NCBI GenBank assembly: GCA_030407315.1
Contig: JALQPE010000662.1
Coordinates: 1 to 64,000, forward strand
DNA: 64,000 nt
Direction of reading: 5' to 3'
From: Asparagopsis taxiformis
Lineage: Eukaryota; Rhodophyta; Florideophyceae; Bonnemaisoniales; Bonnemaisoniaceae
The first letter of the stretch is position 1. Each line of letters begins with the position of its first letter. The position numbers and the translations under genes were made by a program. The notes under the pieces were generated by a model. It was not told where the DNA came from and did not search any database. It was given only the letters and a program-made list of their open reading frames with translations. Below, piece by piece: positions 11,901 to 20,106 of this stretch.

Positions 11901-12860
11901 CACGTTCGCATTGGCATGGAATTTGCCATTCTGGAACAGACGCGTGTCGGCGGACAAATGCGTGTTCTGCGACCTCAGCACCGTCACAGTGATACGCGAA
12001 GAGCTCACATACCCCACCGCCAACATATTGTTGCGCAGGTCCTCCACGTGGTCTTCTTTGACATCGCGAAGGGTCACGGCCGGTTCCACTAGCTGCCTCA
12101 CCAACACAGTCGCTCCTTCTCCGACGTAATCCGACGTCACAAACTTGGGCACCATAATTTGCGTCCCCTGCTGCTCACGAATGCTTTCCGCCACCTCCGG
12201 TTCGTCGTCCACCTCGGTTACGTCCTGCGTAGTAGCTTCGGTGACGTTGGAGCGAGCAGGGTGCTTCGTGCCTCCACTGGAGGCTCTGGCAGAGCGAGCA
12301 GGGCGCTTCGTGCCTCCCGAAACCGGGACGGAGCGTGCTGGATGCTTCGTACCCCCCGAACCAGTGATTTCGCCTGCTGGACCGGTACTGGGCATCCGTC
12401 CCGAGCTGGCCTGGTTCGTCGCTGCGTTGAAGTTTGACGCTGCAGCAGGGGTACGAATGTCGCTAGAGCCATCCTCCGCAGCGGGGCGCATCATCCGAGT
12501 ATCCCAAGGGTAAAACGCCGCGGCGTATGCTCCACCCATCGTCTCCGGCGGTCCCTCGGCGCCATCAAACATGTACGGGAACGGGAGGTCCTTGAACTTG
12601 TCCTTAGTCGCAATGTTGCGCACGACGATATAGTCGGCCTCGTCGGTTTCCGGCAGCTTGTGGTTGTGCAGCGTGCGCGGAAGGCCAACATCGCCACCAG
12701 CAGTGCTCACCGAAGCCGTCCCAATATGCACAGCCGCACCGTCCACGTCCGCAAACAAGTCGACATCGACGCCGCGCTTGAGTCCGCGCGACTCCGCTGA
12801 CGCGCTCACTTGATCGCCGCAAACCGTTGAAAACAAACTGCTGAAATGCGTATCCGCCAT
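8928..12860 (-). CDS. ParB/Srx-like domain fused to a 2-oxoglutarate/Fe(II) dioxygenase domain
   Basis: A single 1310-residue frame from the ATG at 12860; the frame is open for 61 further codons upstream but has no ATG there. Residues about 130-215 are low complexity with three GGTK(H/R)PARS repeats. Residues about 235-410 look like a ParB/Srx fold: a VEPAVTLRDVKEDHVEDLR segment, then VIDGLHRLNAM (D324-G-L-H327-R328) matching the GxHR/GERR box of ParB-like proteins. A basic region (about 596-665, KKKTKARRKRR) and an acidic linker (about 670-805) follow. The C-terminal domain (about 870-1210) has PHND (H1100, D1102), HVQHAGAG (H1174) and TTRYHTYF (R1190), the HxD...H...R layout of 2OG-Fe(II) dioxygenases, close to the HAGAG...RxHxY pattern I recall from algal proteins. 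Likely nuclear. DNA or protein as substrate is inference; no TET/JBP-specific feature could be confirmed. Confidence 0.75.
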   Translation of the reverse strand: MADTHFSSLFSTVCGDQVSASAESRGLKRGVDVDLFADVDGAAVHIGTASVSTAGGDVGLPRTLHNHKLPETDEADYIVVRNIATKDKFKDLPFPYMFDGAEGPPETMGGAYAAAFYPWDTRMMRPAAEDGSSDIRTPAAASNFNAATNQASSGRMPSTGPAGEITGSGGTKHPARSVPVSGGTKRPARSARASSGGTKHPARSNVTEATTQDVTEVDDEPEVAESIREQQGTQIMVPKFVTSDYVGEGATVLVRQLVEPAVTLRDVKEDHVEDLRNNMLAVGYVSSSRITVTVLRSQNTHLSADTRLFQNGKFHANANVTVIDGLHRLNAMHSIADDFTRLTRMHRTKLPQEANRLRWVTQPLDVYYLRRKDDSDLQPHEIIHKSAESNHTTGTQLTERSLVRILSSIQQFIRTIAVANNVENAGDLRESDVIRTLFEAQFMGMMNSTNTARRWTRLAIATLKHPVLDDVLRELNNSERRNEIGITHLDHKIVRELLEENFVFVLRGLSEYLNPAHGGRPDGRFDVNDFYTYVRRVTAIANSLYAAFGRPKSIMRKSFLSTEMAIGSVKQPKELQWHLTNAIAMYRGDDRSSEVRMRRRTTRLQDLETNLKEFFNPTLKKKTKARRKRRPSAANVRLTHKKQRNVEHEPASHGIRRRSQRLRSTGSTRLEEEEPVVVQQSAGEEEQAVVDKPTDQQQATASGDEVDEDSARSPDSAVEIVPQDNQRAGATPSNQESVHTASDEEDKQGADEGQVESKGVREVTITFTVPEGVEVDEDGYIVRDSPSEDDLLFDDRMPSLPDDFEDRAEGHHLAQRPADVIASVRVGCLPPIELRLLLESVEIDEEGREVRYLKQVAMDPVFEGLHIPEEHRARVLFEIDHVYPMFFAAWKMAAKAMCEPTSTFLPSRLDFAQVARMSTSWKDSYEAGTGMAYFHNCRTEINERGYTVMHNFADVSYLDASDKFPFDLGLMEEIPNQELFRYFLGTWEGEQVHKDPGNRQLWSPIVNTGDDETDEKNRNEGRARFTSTRHCLVDYAENDETHIDRFKFVTRRALLDVWLGILVRLTGLEECGLPGEKLVMPASGGRFLITGKGCPRQVPHNDFPVPPRDRKDQLPGYFVIANGDDPFPIWVCPGSHKYVFSKALELDMYAKTMKLKKVIVPPRSVFIGHGHVQHAGAGHVDRVVSHTTTRYHTYFRNASYPIPDNVSFGFIRRLGFEEEVIANAPRRSARQSQPAPVNVRHKTVVPIPVKKDGRPKTGQLRMMRMKTTEPRKDVMHTPSVAPVVPLLPGQPGYLVHYHSEDEEEEQFSDG

Positions 12861-13143
12861 GGTTGTTGAGTTGGAAAGGAAAAGAGATGGTTGACGTTGA
12901 CGTATTCGAGTGATGTGGATGGTATGTTTCACGTTAAGTTGAAGAATGGTCGTGAACGCCAATCGCTGGAAATAATAACACAATACAACCGAAATTTTGT
13001 TAGGTACACACCTATCGTGACCGCTGGAATGCAAGACAGGCAATCGAGATGTGAGTGTCCGTTCAGAACGGGCCCGAGTCGGGCTCTCGAAACCTGACGA
13101 GGTGGCGTGAAGCAGGCAGTGTCCTTGATGTGTAATGTGTTAA
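12861..13143. other. 5' flank of the ParB-dioxygenase gene
   Basis: This 283-bp stretch separates the ATG at 12860 from the inverted end of the next unit. No TATA box or reading frame stands out. It should contain the promoter of the minus-strand gene. If the 13148-19919 unit is a later insertion, this flank was originally joined to the 5' flank of the plus-strand gene at 20107, so the two genes would once have been divergent neighbours. Confidence 0.4.
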
Positions 13144-13147
13144 AATT

Positions 13148-14295
13148 ACAGCTGTCAAGCTAGGCGGCTTTTGGGGCGGCTGCGAGCACCCCTTTATCCG
13201 GGGAACACCCTGATTTGAGTTAAAATTTGGGCTATTCTCAAAAACATGCACATGTGAACATGTTTTTGAGATGGGGGTGTGCCGTACGGCACAATCGACC
13301 CGCCCAAATCGTTGATTTTTGCAAGATTTTTTGTGCCCGAAATTTTAGAATTTCTGGGCTGGCCAGCAGTGCATCTGAGATGGACATCCACCGGACGTCC
13401 ATTTCAGGTTGGTCGTGTGCTGCCTACATCCACGCATTGCAGCAACTAAGCAGGCGGGTTCACTACTAATATAAAGTGCACGGAATATGAGTAACGTGAT
13501 GGGTGAGTAGTGTTTCTGTTGAGGGAGTAAGGCGGGAACACGGAAGAAGATTTCTCCCTAGCATAACTTAGGCTTGAAGCCTGCAATCGGCCCATCTTCC
13601 GGCGCCATTTAGCCTCACAGTTAGTGCTTACAGAAGCCAGTGATGACCCCGCTCGGGGCGGCGGCCGGTTCCTGGGGCCGTTGTGGCCAAATTAGACACC
13701 CTGATTTGAATTAAAATTTGGGCTATTCTCAAAAACATGCACATGTGAACATGTTTTTGAAATGGGGGTGTGCCGTACGGCACAAACGACCCGCTGAAAT
13801 CGTTGATTTTTTACAATTTTTTTGTGCCCGAAATTTTAGAATTTCCGGGCTGGCCAGCAGTGCAATCGAGCTGGACATCCACCGGACGTGCATTTCAGGT
13901 TGGTCGTGAGAGAGTGGGGTGGGACCATGATGGAACAAGGACCAAGACCTGTCCCTGGCGTATTGAGCCTGAAATTGACCCTTTGTCAGACGCCATTTAG
14001 CCTTACAGTTAGTGCTTACAGAAGCCAGTGACAACCCCACTCGGGGCGGCGGTCGGTTCCTGGGGCCGTTGTGGCCAAATTAGACACCCTGATTTGAATT
14101 AAAATTTGGGCTATTCTCAAAAACATGCACATGTGAACATGTTTTTGAGATGGGGGTGTGCCGTACGGCACAATCGACCCGCTGAAATCGATGTTTTTTG
14201 CAATATTTTTTCTGCCCTGAATTGTAGAATTTCTGGGCTGGACAGCAATGCAACTGAGCTGGACATCCACCGGGCGTCCATTTCAACTTGGTCTT
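13148..14295 (+). repeat. Array B-left of hairpin core repeats (3 cores)
   Basis: Hairpin starts lie at 13237, 13728 and 14116, a spacing of 491 and 388 bp, repeating the long-short linker order of array A. The first two cores sit on either side of the GTGCTGCCTACATCC linker, and the second and third on either side of the GGGACCATGATGGAACAAGG linker. The GTGCCGTACGGCAC palindrome is intact in all three. The third core is the most diverged (CCGGGCGTCC in place of CCGGACGTCC). Confidence 0.88.
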
Positions 14296-14513
14296 GTATT
14301 TTGCATCTGCACGCATAACAGCAACCAAGCAGTCAGGTTCACTGCTCGGACGAAGTGCACCTAGAGTGTGAACGATTGGTTTTTGACAGGCGAGTACTGC
14401 CGAATAGGTTTCACCCTGGACTAATGGTGGCTGGACATTCTGCATTATATGATATACTTCAACTCTGGAACGTAGCTTTATTTGTAGTCGAAATGAAAAC
14501 ATCTTTCGTGACC

Positions 14514-17500
14514 CTAATTCCATGCTCTAAACGCTGTCCCATAATGAACGTAGAGCTCCTGCCCCGGACGGATATCGCGGATTGCACGTACTACAATGAT
14601 CTTCGGATTTTCTAGGTCCTTCGCCTTGAGCTTCTTCCCCGTCGAACCGCTGCTGTAGTTCTCGACAAACTCGACGTTGGCCATCCGCCTGGTGTCTTCC
14701 GCCGGAGTGTCCTCACCTCGCAAATACCGCGGGTCGTTGATGAACTGCGCCGAACAGAACGGAGCCGGAACAATCCAAATTGGATGCTCGATGTTTTCGT
14801 CGTCCTCCGCTGTTGCATACAGCTTGATAGCATACATCAAGAATGTTTCCTTCGTTATCGCCATGTGACCCTCTCCGTACGCGAACCTCATCGACTCCTT
14901 GCTCATATCAGAGTACACAACAGTTCCGTAGTATGCACATACTTCGTCACCAACATTAAATGTCTGTTCAGCGAAGAGCCCTCTTCCTGCATTTGGATGC
15001 TTAATCAGCGATGGTCGAACGCTCAATTTTTTCGCAACACAATCGTGTGCCCGCATCACGCGAGGGTTTTCAGTTTGCAACCAGCGGCGCAGGGAAGGTG
15101 GCCAATAATGTACCGGTTTCTCCATGTGCTCGCGCGACGCAATCGACTCTGGGCACAGCTGCCAGAGGTACTGCCGAATATATTTCGGGAACCTCTGGTA
15201 CAGGGGAAGGCCAGGTGGGGGTTCGATGATCCTGCGTTCCCTCTGCGTACGCATCGTGACAGAGGGGGACGCCAAGAACTTCTCAGCACTCTGTTTCGCT
15301 TCTGTCGTGACCCTCATGTCAGTGTTGTTTGAAAGAATTACACGTGACATGACTGCACACAGCTTTGGAAGCGATCGTACCACACACAATTTGTCCATGT
15401 CACTGCCGACGAAAACACGGTGCTCAGGCAAGCTCATAGCTGCTTTTCCCGTTGCGAAAGTGCCAGAGAATGGATCGACAACAATATCACCAGGCTGTGA
15501 ATGCTGGCTGATCAACTCCATCATGAGAGCGACGCTCTTCTGCTCTGCACGAACTCTGACCGTAGCACCGGTTGTGCTCCTTGTTCGCCACACCATCTCA
15601 TTCGAATCGATGGCGGGCATATTGATGGTGACGTTGCACCACGCCGGGTACGTGCCGTCCATGTATCCGTGGTTCCTATAGGCCACCATCTCGCTTCCGG
15701 TCTTGAACGGAACACCTCGCTTCCAGAAGTGGATAGCGACCTCTGCCATGTTCATGCGTTGGTACCTCTTCCGCCCCGGCATTTGATAGAGGTGCCCAGG
15801 TAGTCGGACAAACAACAGAGGTACCTCGTCAACGAAGAAAACTGAATTCCGAACGACGTCCTCCTCCTCCTCGTCCTCCTCCTCATCCGCACTTTCTTCG
15901 CCACTGTGCTGCGATGCTTCGGAGTCCGAATTCATGGACGTAACCTCTTCTTCATCCGACCCGTCATCACTGGCAGCAGTATCGGTTGGGCCTTCTGACT
16001 GCGGTCCTTTGTACGTTTCCAAGTAATGGAACCATTCGTAGAACTGCAAAACCGAGCAGAACACGATGCCGTGGCCACCGGGGCGCAACAGCTCGTCAAA
16101 CACTTCGATGCTAGCCTGCATATCTTCTGCAGTTAGCCTGTCGTACGAAGAGTTGGAATCGTTCCTCTTACGACGAACATTGTAGGGCGGATCAGTCAGA
16201 ATGAGCTGAACGTTGCCCGTGATGGGCACGTGTTCTCGGCTCTCGTCGGCACTGACCAAATCTTCGAAAGGGACGTCGTACACCCGGCAATACTGACTCA
16301 TTTTCGAAAGAAAGTCCTTTGCGAGAGCCTGCCCTTCACTTTCCTGCTCTTCTGTCGCATGGGGTGACGGTGACGGGGGAGACGGCCCTTGGGCAGTAAG
16401 ACTGGTCCTCCCAGGTCCAAGTTGAAGCCTGGTTGTGTGTCTTGTCGACGGAACCAAACCTCTCCCTCCTGTGTTGCGACGAGTGGGAGTGTCATCAACC
16501 GGCTTGGGGACCTTTTCTGCGTCCGCGGCTTGTGGTGCCGGGCGGAGGACAGCCATAACGTCTTCGTCGAGGGTGTCAAAATACGCTGGCAGCTTGTCCG
16601 GATTTCCGCTTGAGAAGTATATTTCCAGTGCCCCCCAGCGGTCGGACTCCGGCCAGGTGTACAGGTCCGGGTTGACGATAAGAAACTGCAACCGGTCGAA
16701 GAACTTCCTCACAAGGTCCCTAAATGCACTGTGCTGCGCACTGGTTCTTGTCTCTACTTTTCCACCATATCCATCAGGATGAGATAGGGGAGCTTTGTTG
16801 TGGTAGAGATCTAGCTTCTGCTCCATCGGTGCGAATAGACCTTCATCGAGCACGTCAAACCAATGCTCACTGCTGTCGAAAATGATGTACGGCGCCATCA
16901 ACTCTTCGAAGCTGGAAAACTTTGCGGCGTAGGCCACATCGGTCCAAGCATGGTATAAAACTTGAACCACGTAACAAGCTCGATTAGTGCTTTTCCGATG
17001 GGCTGGGACGCGTGCGGCTTCGTTCCCCTCTTCGGCCGCATCTCCTATTCGGCGACGCGGCAGGTTCTTGTTGTGATTTCGGATGATAGACAACGCTTGG
17101 AAATACATCAATACCTCGAACGTTTCCGGTGGAGCAAGAACGAAGGCGCTTGGTTCCCCGCGCTGCGGCGCCTGTAGTGGCGAAGGAAGCATGTTACATC
17201 CAATAAGGAAGGTCTGCGGCACGATCCCAGAAAGGATGCAGTGCTCAACCCATTGCCCGATACGCTCATCCTGTCTTGAAAACTCGGCAATGGGTAATGC
17301 CAGACGAACAATCTGCTTGGCTCGCTCAACGTTCATCTCTGCCATGACGATTTCGGCAACATCCGCCTCGACTCCAGCATTCTTCGAACGACCGCTGAAG
17401 GACATGCTGAGTCGACCTTGCAGCGCCACAAATTGTTCTTCCGTGCCCTGCGCAACCCAAGCGCCAAGGTCCGCGTATGTGAAACCTCCCGGCTTGTCCG

Positions 17501-17711
17501 TCAAGTCTGCGAAACTTGAGTGGGCGAATAAATCCAGCAAGAGGCGGAGGAAGTCTTTGCCAGCGAGAGTAGTTTCGCGGGCGGCGCGACCTACGTTTCG
17601 ACGTGTACCCATGTCACTAGAATCCTCCCAAGGGCTAGCGGGTTCGCGCAGAATTGGCACGGTTGCGTCGTCAACGATCGGATTGCTGTTGCGCCTGCGC
17701 TTATTCGTCAT
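14514..17711 (-). CDS. Beta-class N4/N6 DNA methyltransferase fused to a SET domain
   Basis: A single 1065-residue frame from the ATG at 17711; the frame is open for 86 codons upstream without an ATG. Residues 1-480 are unassigned. The methyltransferase spans about 495-780. Motif IV LILTDPPYNV (about residue 507) comes before motif I VVDPFSGTFATG (about residue 745), the IV-then-I order of beta-class amino methyltransferases. An acidic, Ser-rich insert (about 575-615) lies between them. The usual FxGxG reads FSGTF. After a linker, a SET domain covers about 895-1062: NAGRGLFAEQTFNVGDEV, QFINDPR (the usual FINHS, here Asp for His) and GQELYVHYG near the C-terminus. DPPY enzymes methylate the exocyclic amine of adenine or cytosine; SET domains usually methylate lysine. 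A single protein with both would mark DNA and histone or other protein together (inference). The closest cores lie 0.2-0.3 kb from the 3' end and about 0.35 kb from the 5' end. Confidence 0.78.
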   Translation of the reverse strand: MTNKRRRNSNPIVDDATVPILREPASPWEDSSDMGTRRNVGRAARETTLAGKDFLRLLLDLFAHSSFADLTDKPGGFTYADLGAWVAQGTEEQFVALQGRLSMSFSGRSKNAGVEADVAEIVMAEMNVERAKQIVRLALPIAEFSRQDERIGQWVEHCILSGIVPQTFLIGCNMLPSPLQAPQRGEPSAFVLAPPETFEVLMYFQALSIIRNHNKNLPRRRIGDAAEEGNEAARVPAHRKSTNRACYVVQVLYHAWTDVAYAAKFSSFEELMAPYIIFDSSEHWFDVLDEGLFAPMEQKLDLYHNKAPLSHPDGYGGKVETRTSAQHSAFRDLVRKFFDRLQFLIVNPDLYTWPESDRWGALEIYFSSGNPDKLPAYFDTLDEDVMAVLRPAPQAADAEKVPKPVDDTPTRRNTGGRGLVPSTRHTTRLQLGPGRTSLTAQGPSPPSPSPHATEEQESEGQALAKDFLSKMSQYCRVYDVPFEDLVSADESREHVPITGNVQLILTDPPYNVRRKRNDSNSSYDRLTAEDMQASIEVFDELLRPGGHGIVFCSVLQFYEWFHYLETYKGPQSEGPTDTAASDDGSDEEEVTSMNSDSEASQHSGEESADEEEDEEEEDVVRNSVFFVDEVPLLFVRLPGHLYQMPGRKRYQRMNMAEVAIHFWKRGVPFKTGSEMVAYRNHGYMDGTYPAWCNVTINMPAIDSNEMVWRTRSTTGATVRVRAEQKSVALMMELISQHSQPGDIVVDPFSGTFATGKAAMSLPEHRVFVGSDMDKLCVVRSLPKLCAVMSRVILSNNTDMRVTTEAKQSAEKFLASPSVTMRTQRERRIIEPPPGLPLYQRFPKYIRQYLWQLCPESIASREHMEKPVHYWPPSLRRWLQTENPRVMRAHDCVAKKLSVRPSLIKHPNAGRGLFAEQTFNVGDEVCAYYGTVVYSDMSKESMRFAYGEGHMAITKETFLMYAIKLYATAEDDENIEHPIWIVPAPFCSAQFINDPRYLRGEDTPAEDTRRMANVEFVENYSSGSTGKKLKAKDLENPKIIVVRAIRDIRPGQELYVHYGTAFRAWN

Positions 17712-18047
17712 AATGGAATGAGTGGAAAATTCGGTACAGGATGGCGACCGCTCGGCGAGACAGTCAAATTTGACGACGTATCTCGTGACGTTTGCACTCT
17801 TTCGTGAGGAACACTGGTTGATATCGAACGGAACAGAGTATACGGGTACACAGCACTGGAAAGGTCTTGAAACCCGTAACCGGTGTAGGTAATAAGTTGT
17901 GACGGATACGTGGTAGAGAAAAAATTTTAAAAAGATTGTGATTCCCTGCCTTTGAGTGTTGTACTGCAAGGCCGCCAGTCACATAGGTTGACACAGGTGC
18001 CTCACGCTTACCAGGTGAGCGACATCCGGACGGCCACTGGACGTGGG

Positions 18048-18222
18048 GATGTCCGACTCAGATGCATTGCTGGCCAGCCCAGAAATTCTACAATTTCGGG
18101 CAGAAAAAATATTGCAAAAAACATCGATTTCGGCGGTCGATTGTGCCGTACGGCACACCCCCATCTCAAAAACATGTTCACATGTGCATGTTTTTGAGAA
18201 TAGCCCAAATTTTAATTCAAAG
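18048..18222 (-). repeat. Single inverted hairpin core
   Basis: One core in the minus orientation: GGATGTCC remnant, GCTGGCCAGCCCAG, the GTGCCGTACGGCAC palindrome and the CTCAAAAACATG hairpin at 18165-18198. It breaks off after AATTCAAAGCAGGA, so the linker is missing. It lies upstream of the methyltransferase-SET gene, opposite in orientation to array B-left. Confidence 0.85.
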
Positions 18223-18493
18223 CAGGATGCAGATATTCGTCTTCTACCATTGTCAGAACACATTCGTATAACCACATTTGGAGAACCTGAGCCCAGAGCT
18301 ATCGGTTTTGGCGGGAGCTAAGCCATATCTCATATAATCAGTAACTACTTCCCGCCAGCTGAGTGGTGGAACCCCTGCTATTTCTACCAACGAGACATAC
18401 GGGGTGTCAACTCGGCAATCGTATATGATTTGGGTGCTAAATTTATTCAAGAGACGAATGGGCTTCGAAAAGGAGCCCAACTACGTCTACTTG

Positions 18494-18862
18494 TGATCCA
18501 TGGGTATAGGACTATTCTATTCTTCTCCAGGCTTCCACCGTAGCCGCCTCCTCCGCCTCCGTTAATGGAAAGAATATCCGAACCGCACCTCAACATGTTC
18601 TTCATGTGATCCATGGGTACTGACATCTCACATGCTCTCCAGGCTTCCACCGTAGCCGCCTCCTCCGCCTCCGTTAATGGCAACAATATCCAAACTGGAC
18701 CTCTACATGTTTTTCTTGTGATCCATGGGTACTGACATCTCACATGTTCTCCAGGCTTCCTCCAAAGCCGCCACCTCCACCTCCGTTAATGGAAAGAATA
18801 CCCGAACCGCAGGCTTCCTCCATAGCCGCCTCCACCTCCGTTAATGGCAAAAACATCTCACC
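18494..18862. repeat. Imperfect tandem repeat of about 110 bp encoding Gly-rich units on the minus strand
   Basis: Units start at about 18494, 18608 and 18718, with a partial one at about 18813. Each contains GTGATCCATGGGTA, CCAGGCTTCC, then CCGCCTCC repeats and CCGTTAATGG. On the minus strand the conserved part reads INGGGGGGYGGSLE-like. No full gene could be assembled around it. The surrounding 18.23-19.32 kb holds nothing else I recognise. Confidence 0.7.
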
Positions 18863-19323
18863 GGGCTGAAAACGGACGGACGACATTGGGTTCGTTCCGC
18901 TGCGTAGACGTTTAGAATCTTGTTAGAAAAAAGTAAACGAAAGAGAATGACATCTCATCTCTGTCGCAATATGTTCCATTTTCAAGTTCTCGGGTTCCAC
19001 ACCCATCAAGGCCTGGATCGAACCCTCTTCGATGGATAGGACAAATAGTGGAAGGCTTTTAAGCCTGTGACCAAGCGGCTATTGATTGGTTGGAGGAAGG
19101 AAATTACAGAGGAAATTTAGCTGAGTACGGTGCTCGCGATAGCTGTTAGGTTAAAGTCAAATATGTGTTTCGATTATTTTTCGTACGAAAATGTCTTGCA
19201 AAAGACGATGCTTTGTCGTTCTCCTGGAGGGAGTCCGTTGCATTGCACTCAATTCGAGAGCATCGTCATGAAGGAGAGGATTCTTTCTGCTTGTTAGAAT
19301 CGGTTTAGAGCACATAGCTAATG

Positions 19324-19919
19324 CATTACTGGCCAGCCCAGAAATTGTAGAATTTCGGGCAGCAAAAATATTGTAAAAAACCTTGATTTGGGCGGCCGAT
19401 TGTGCCGTACGGCACACCCCCATTTCAAAAACATGTTCACATGTGCATGTTTTTGAGAATAGCCCAAATTTTAATTCAAATCAGGGTGTCTAATTTGGCC
19501 ACAACGGCCCCAGGAACCGACCGCCGCCCCGAGCGGGGTCATCACTGGCTTCTGTAAGCACCAACTGTAAGGCTAAATGGCGTCTGACGAAGGGTCAATT
19601 TCAGGCTCAATACGCCAGGGACAGGTCTTGGTCCTTGTTCCATCATGGTCCCGCCCCGCTCTCTCACGACCAACCTGAAATGGACGTCCGGTGGATGTCC
19701 AGCTCGATTGCATTGCTGGCCAGCCCAGAAATTCTAAAATTTCGGGCACAAAAAAATATTGCAAAAAACATCGATTTGGGCGGTCGATTGTGCCGTACGG
19801 CACACCCCCATCTCAAAAACATGTTCACATGTGCATGTTTTTGAGAATAGCCCAAATTTTAATTCAAATCAGGACGTCTTCCGGACATAGGGGTGCTCGC
19901 GGCCTAGCTCGACAGCTGT
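19324..19919 (-). repeat. Array B-right: two inverted hairpin cores plus inverted terminus
   Basis: Two cores in minus orientation with hairpins at about 19424-19457 and 19812-19845, spaced about 387 bp, separated by the GGGACCATGATGGAACAAGG-type linker and a CCCCGAGCGGGG palindrome. Immediately right of the last core come CCGGA, AGGGGTGCTCGC, GCCTAGCTC and GACAGCTGT, the inverse of the terminus at 13148. This makes the two arrays the inverted flanks of one unit. Confidence 0.85.
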
Positions 19920-20106
19920 AATTGTACCTCATTAAATACTGTTGATGACTGCCTACCGTATACAATCTGGGCTGTTGGCGTATTATCCGGTACTTGACCT
20001 GACCTGAACGTTCATCGCAGACCGTTGTGGTTACCGACACTATACAGCAATCTTTTTTGTATCTCGTGCAACTCAATCGTTCCATCGCTTCCGGGAAAGC
20101 TTCATT

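Larger units (their letters stand above)
13148..19919. mobile_element. Putative 6.77-kb mobile unit carrying the methyltransferase-SET gene
   Basis: The left end reads ACAGCTGTC (13148-13156) followed by AAGCTAGGC, GCGAGCACCCCT and TCCGG, and then the first hairpin core. The right end (19911-19919) is the inverse: ACAGCTGTC, GAGCTAGGC, GCGAGCACCCCT, TCCGG, core repeats. The ends differ by an extra block of about 16 bp on the left. AATT lies immediately outside both ends (13144-13147 and 19920-19923), consistent with a 4-bp target duplication, although AATT is palindromic and could instead belong to the termini. The unit holds three direct cores at the left, three inverted cores at the right and one large gene, but no transposase. 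It would be non-autonomous and could be mobilised by the transposase at 22.5-25.5 kb (inference). Confidence 0.6.

Noticed and set aside
8928..12860. Bacterial plasmid partition system or contamination, because of the ParB-like box
   Set aside because: No ParA, no bacterial gene order, and the surroundings are eukaryotic retroelements. The same hairpin repeats continue through the region, so it belongs to the host sequence.
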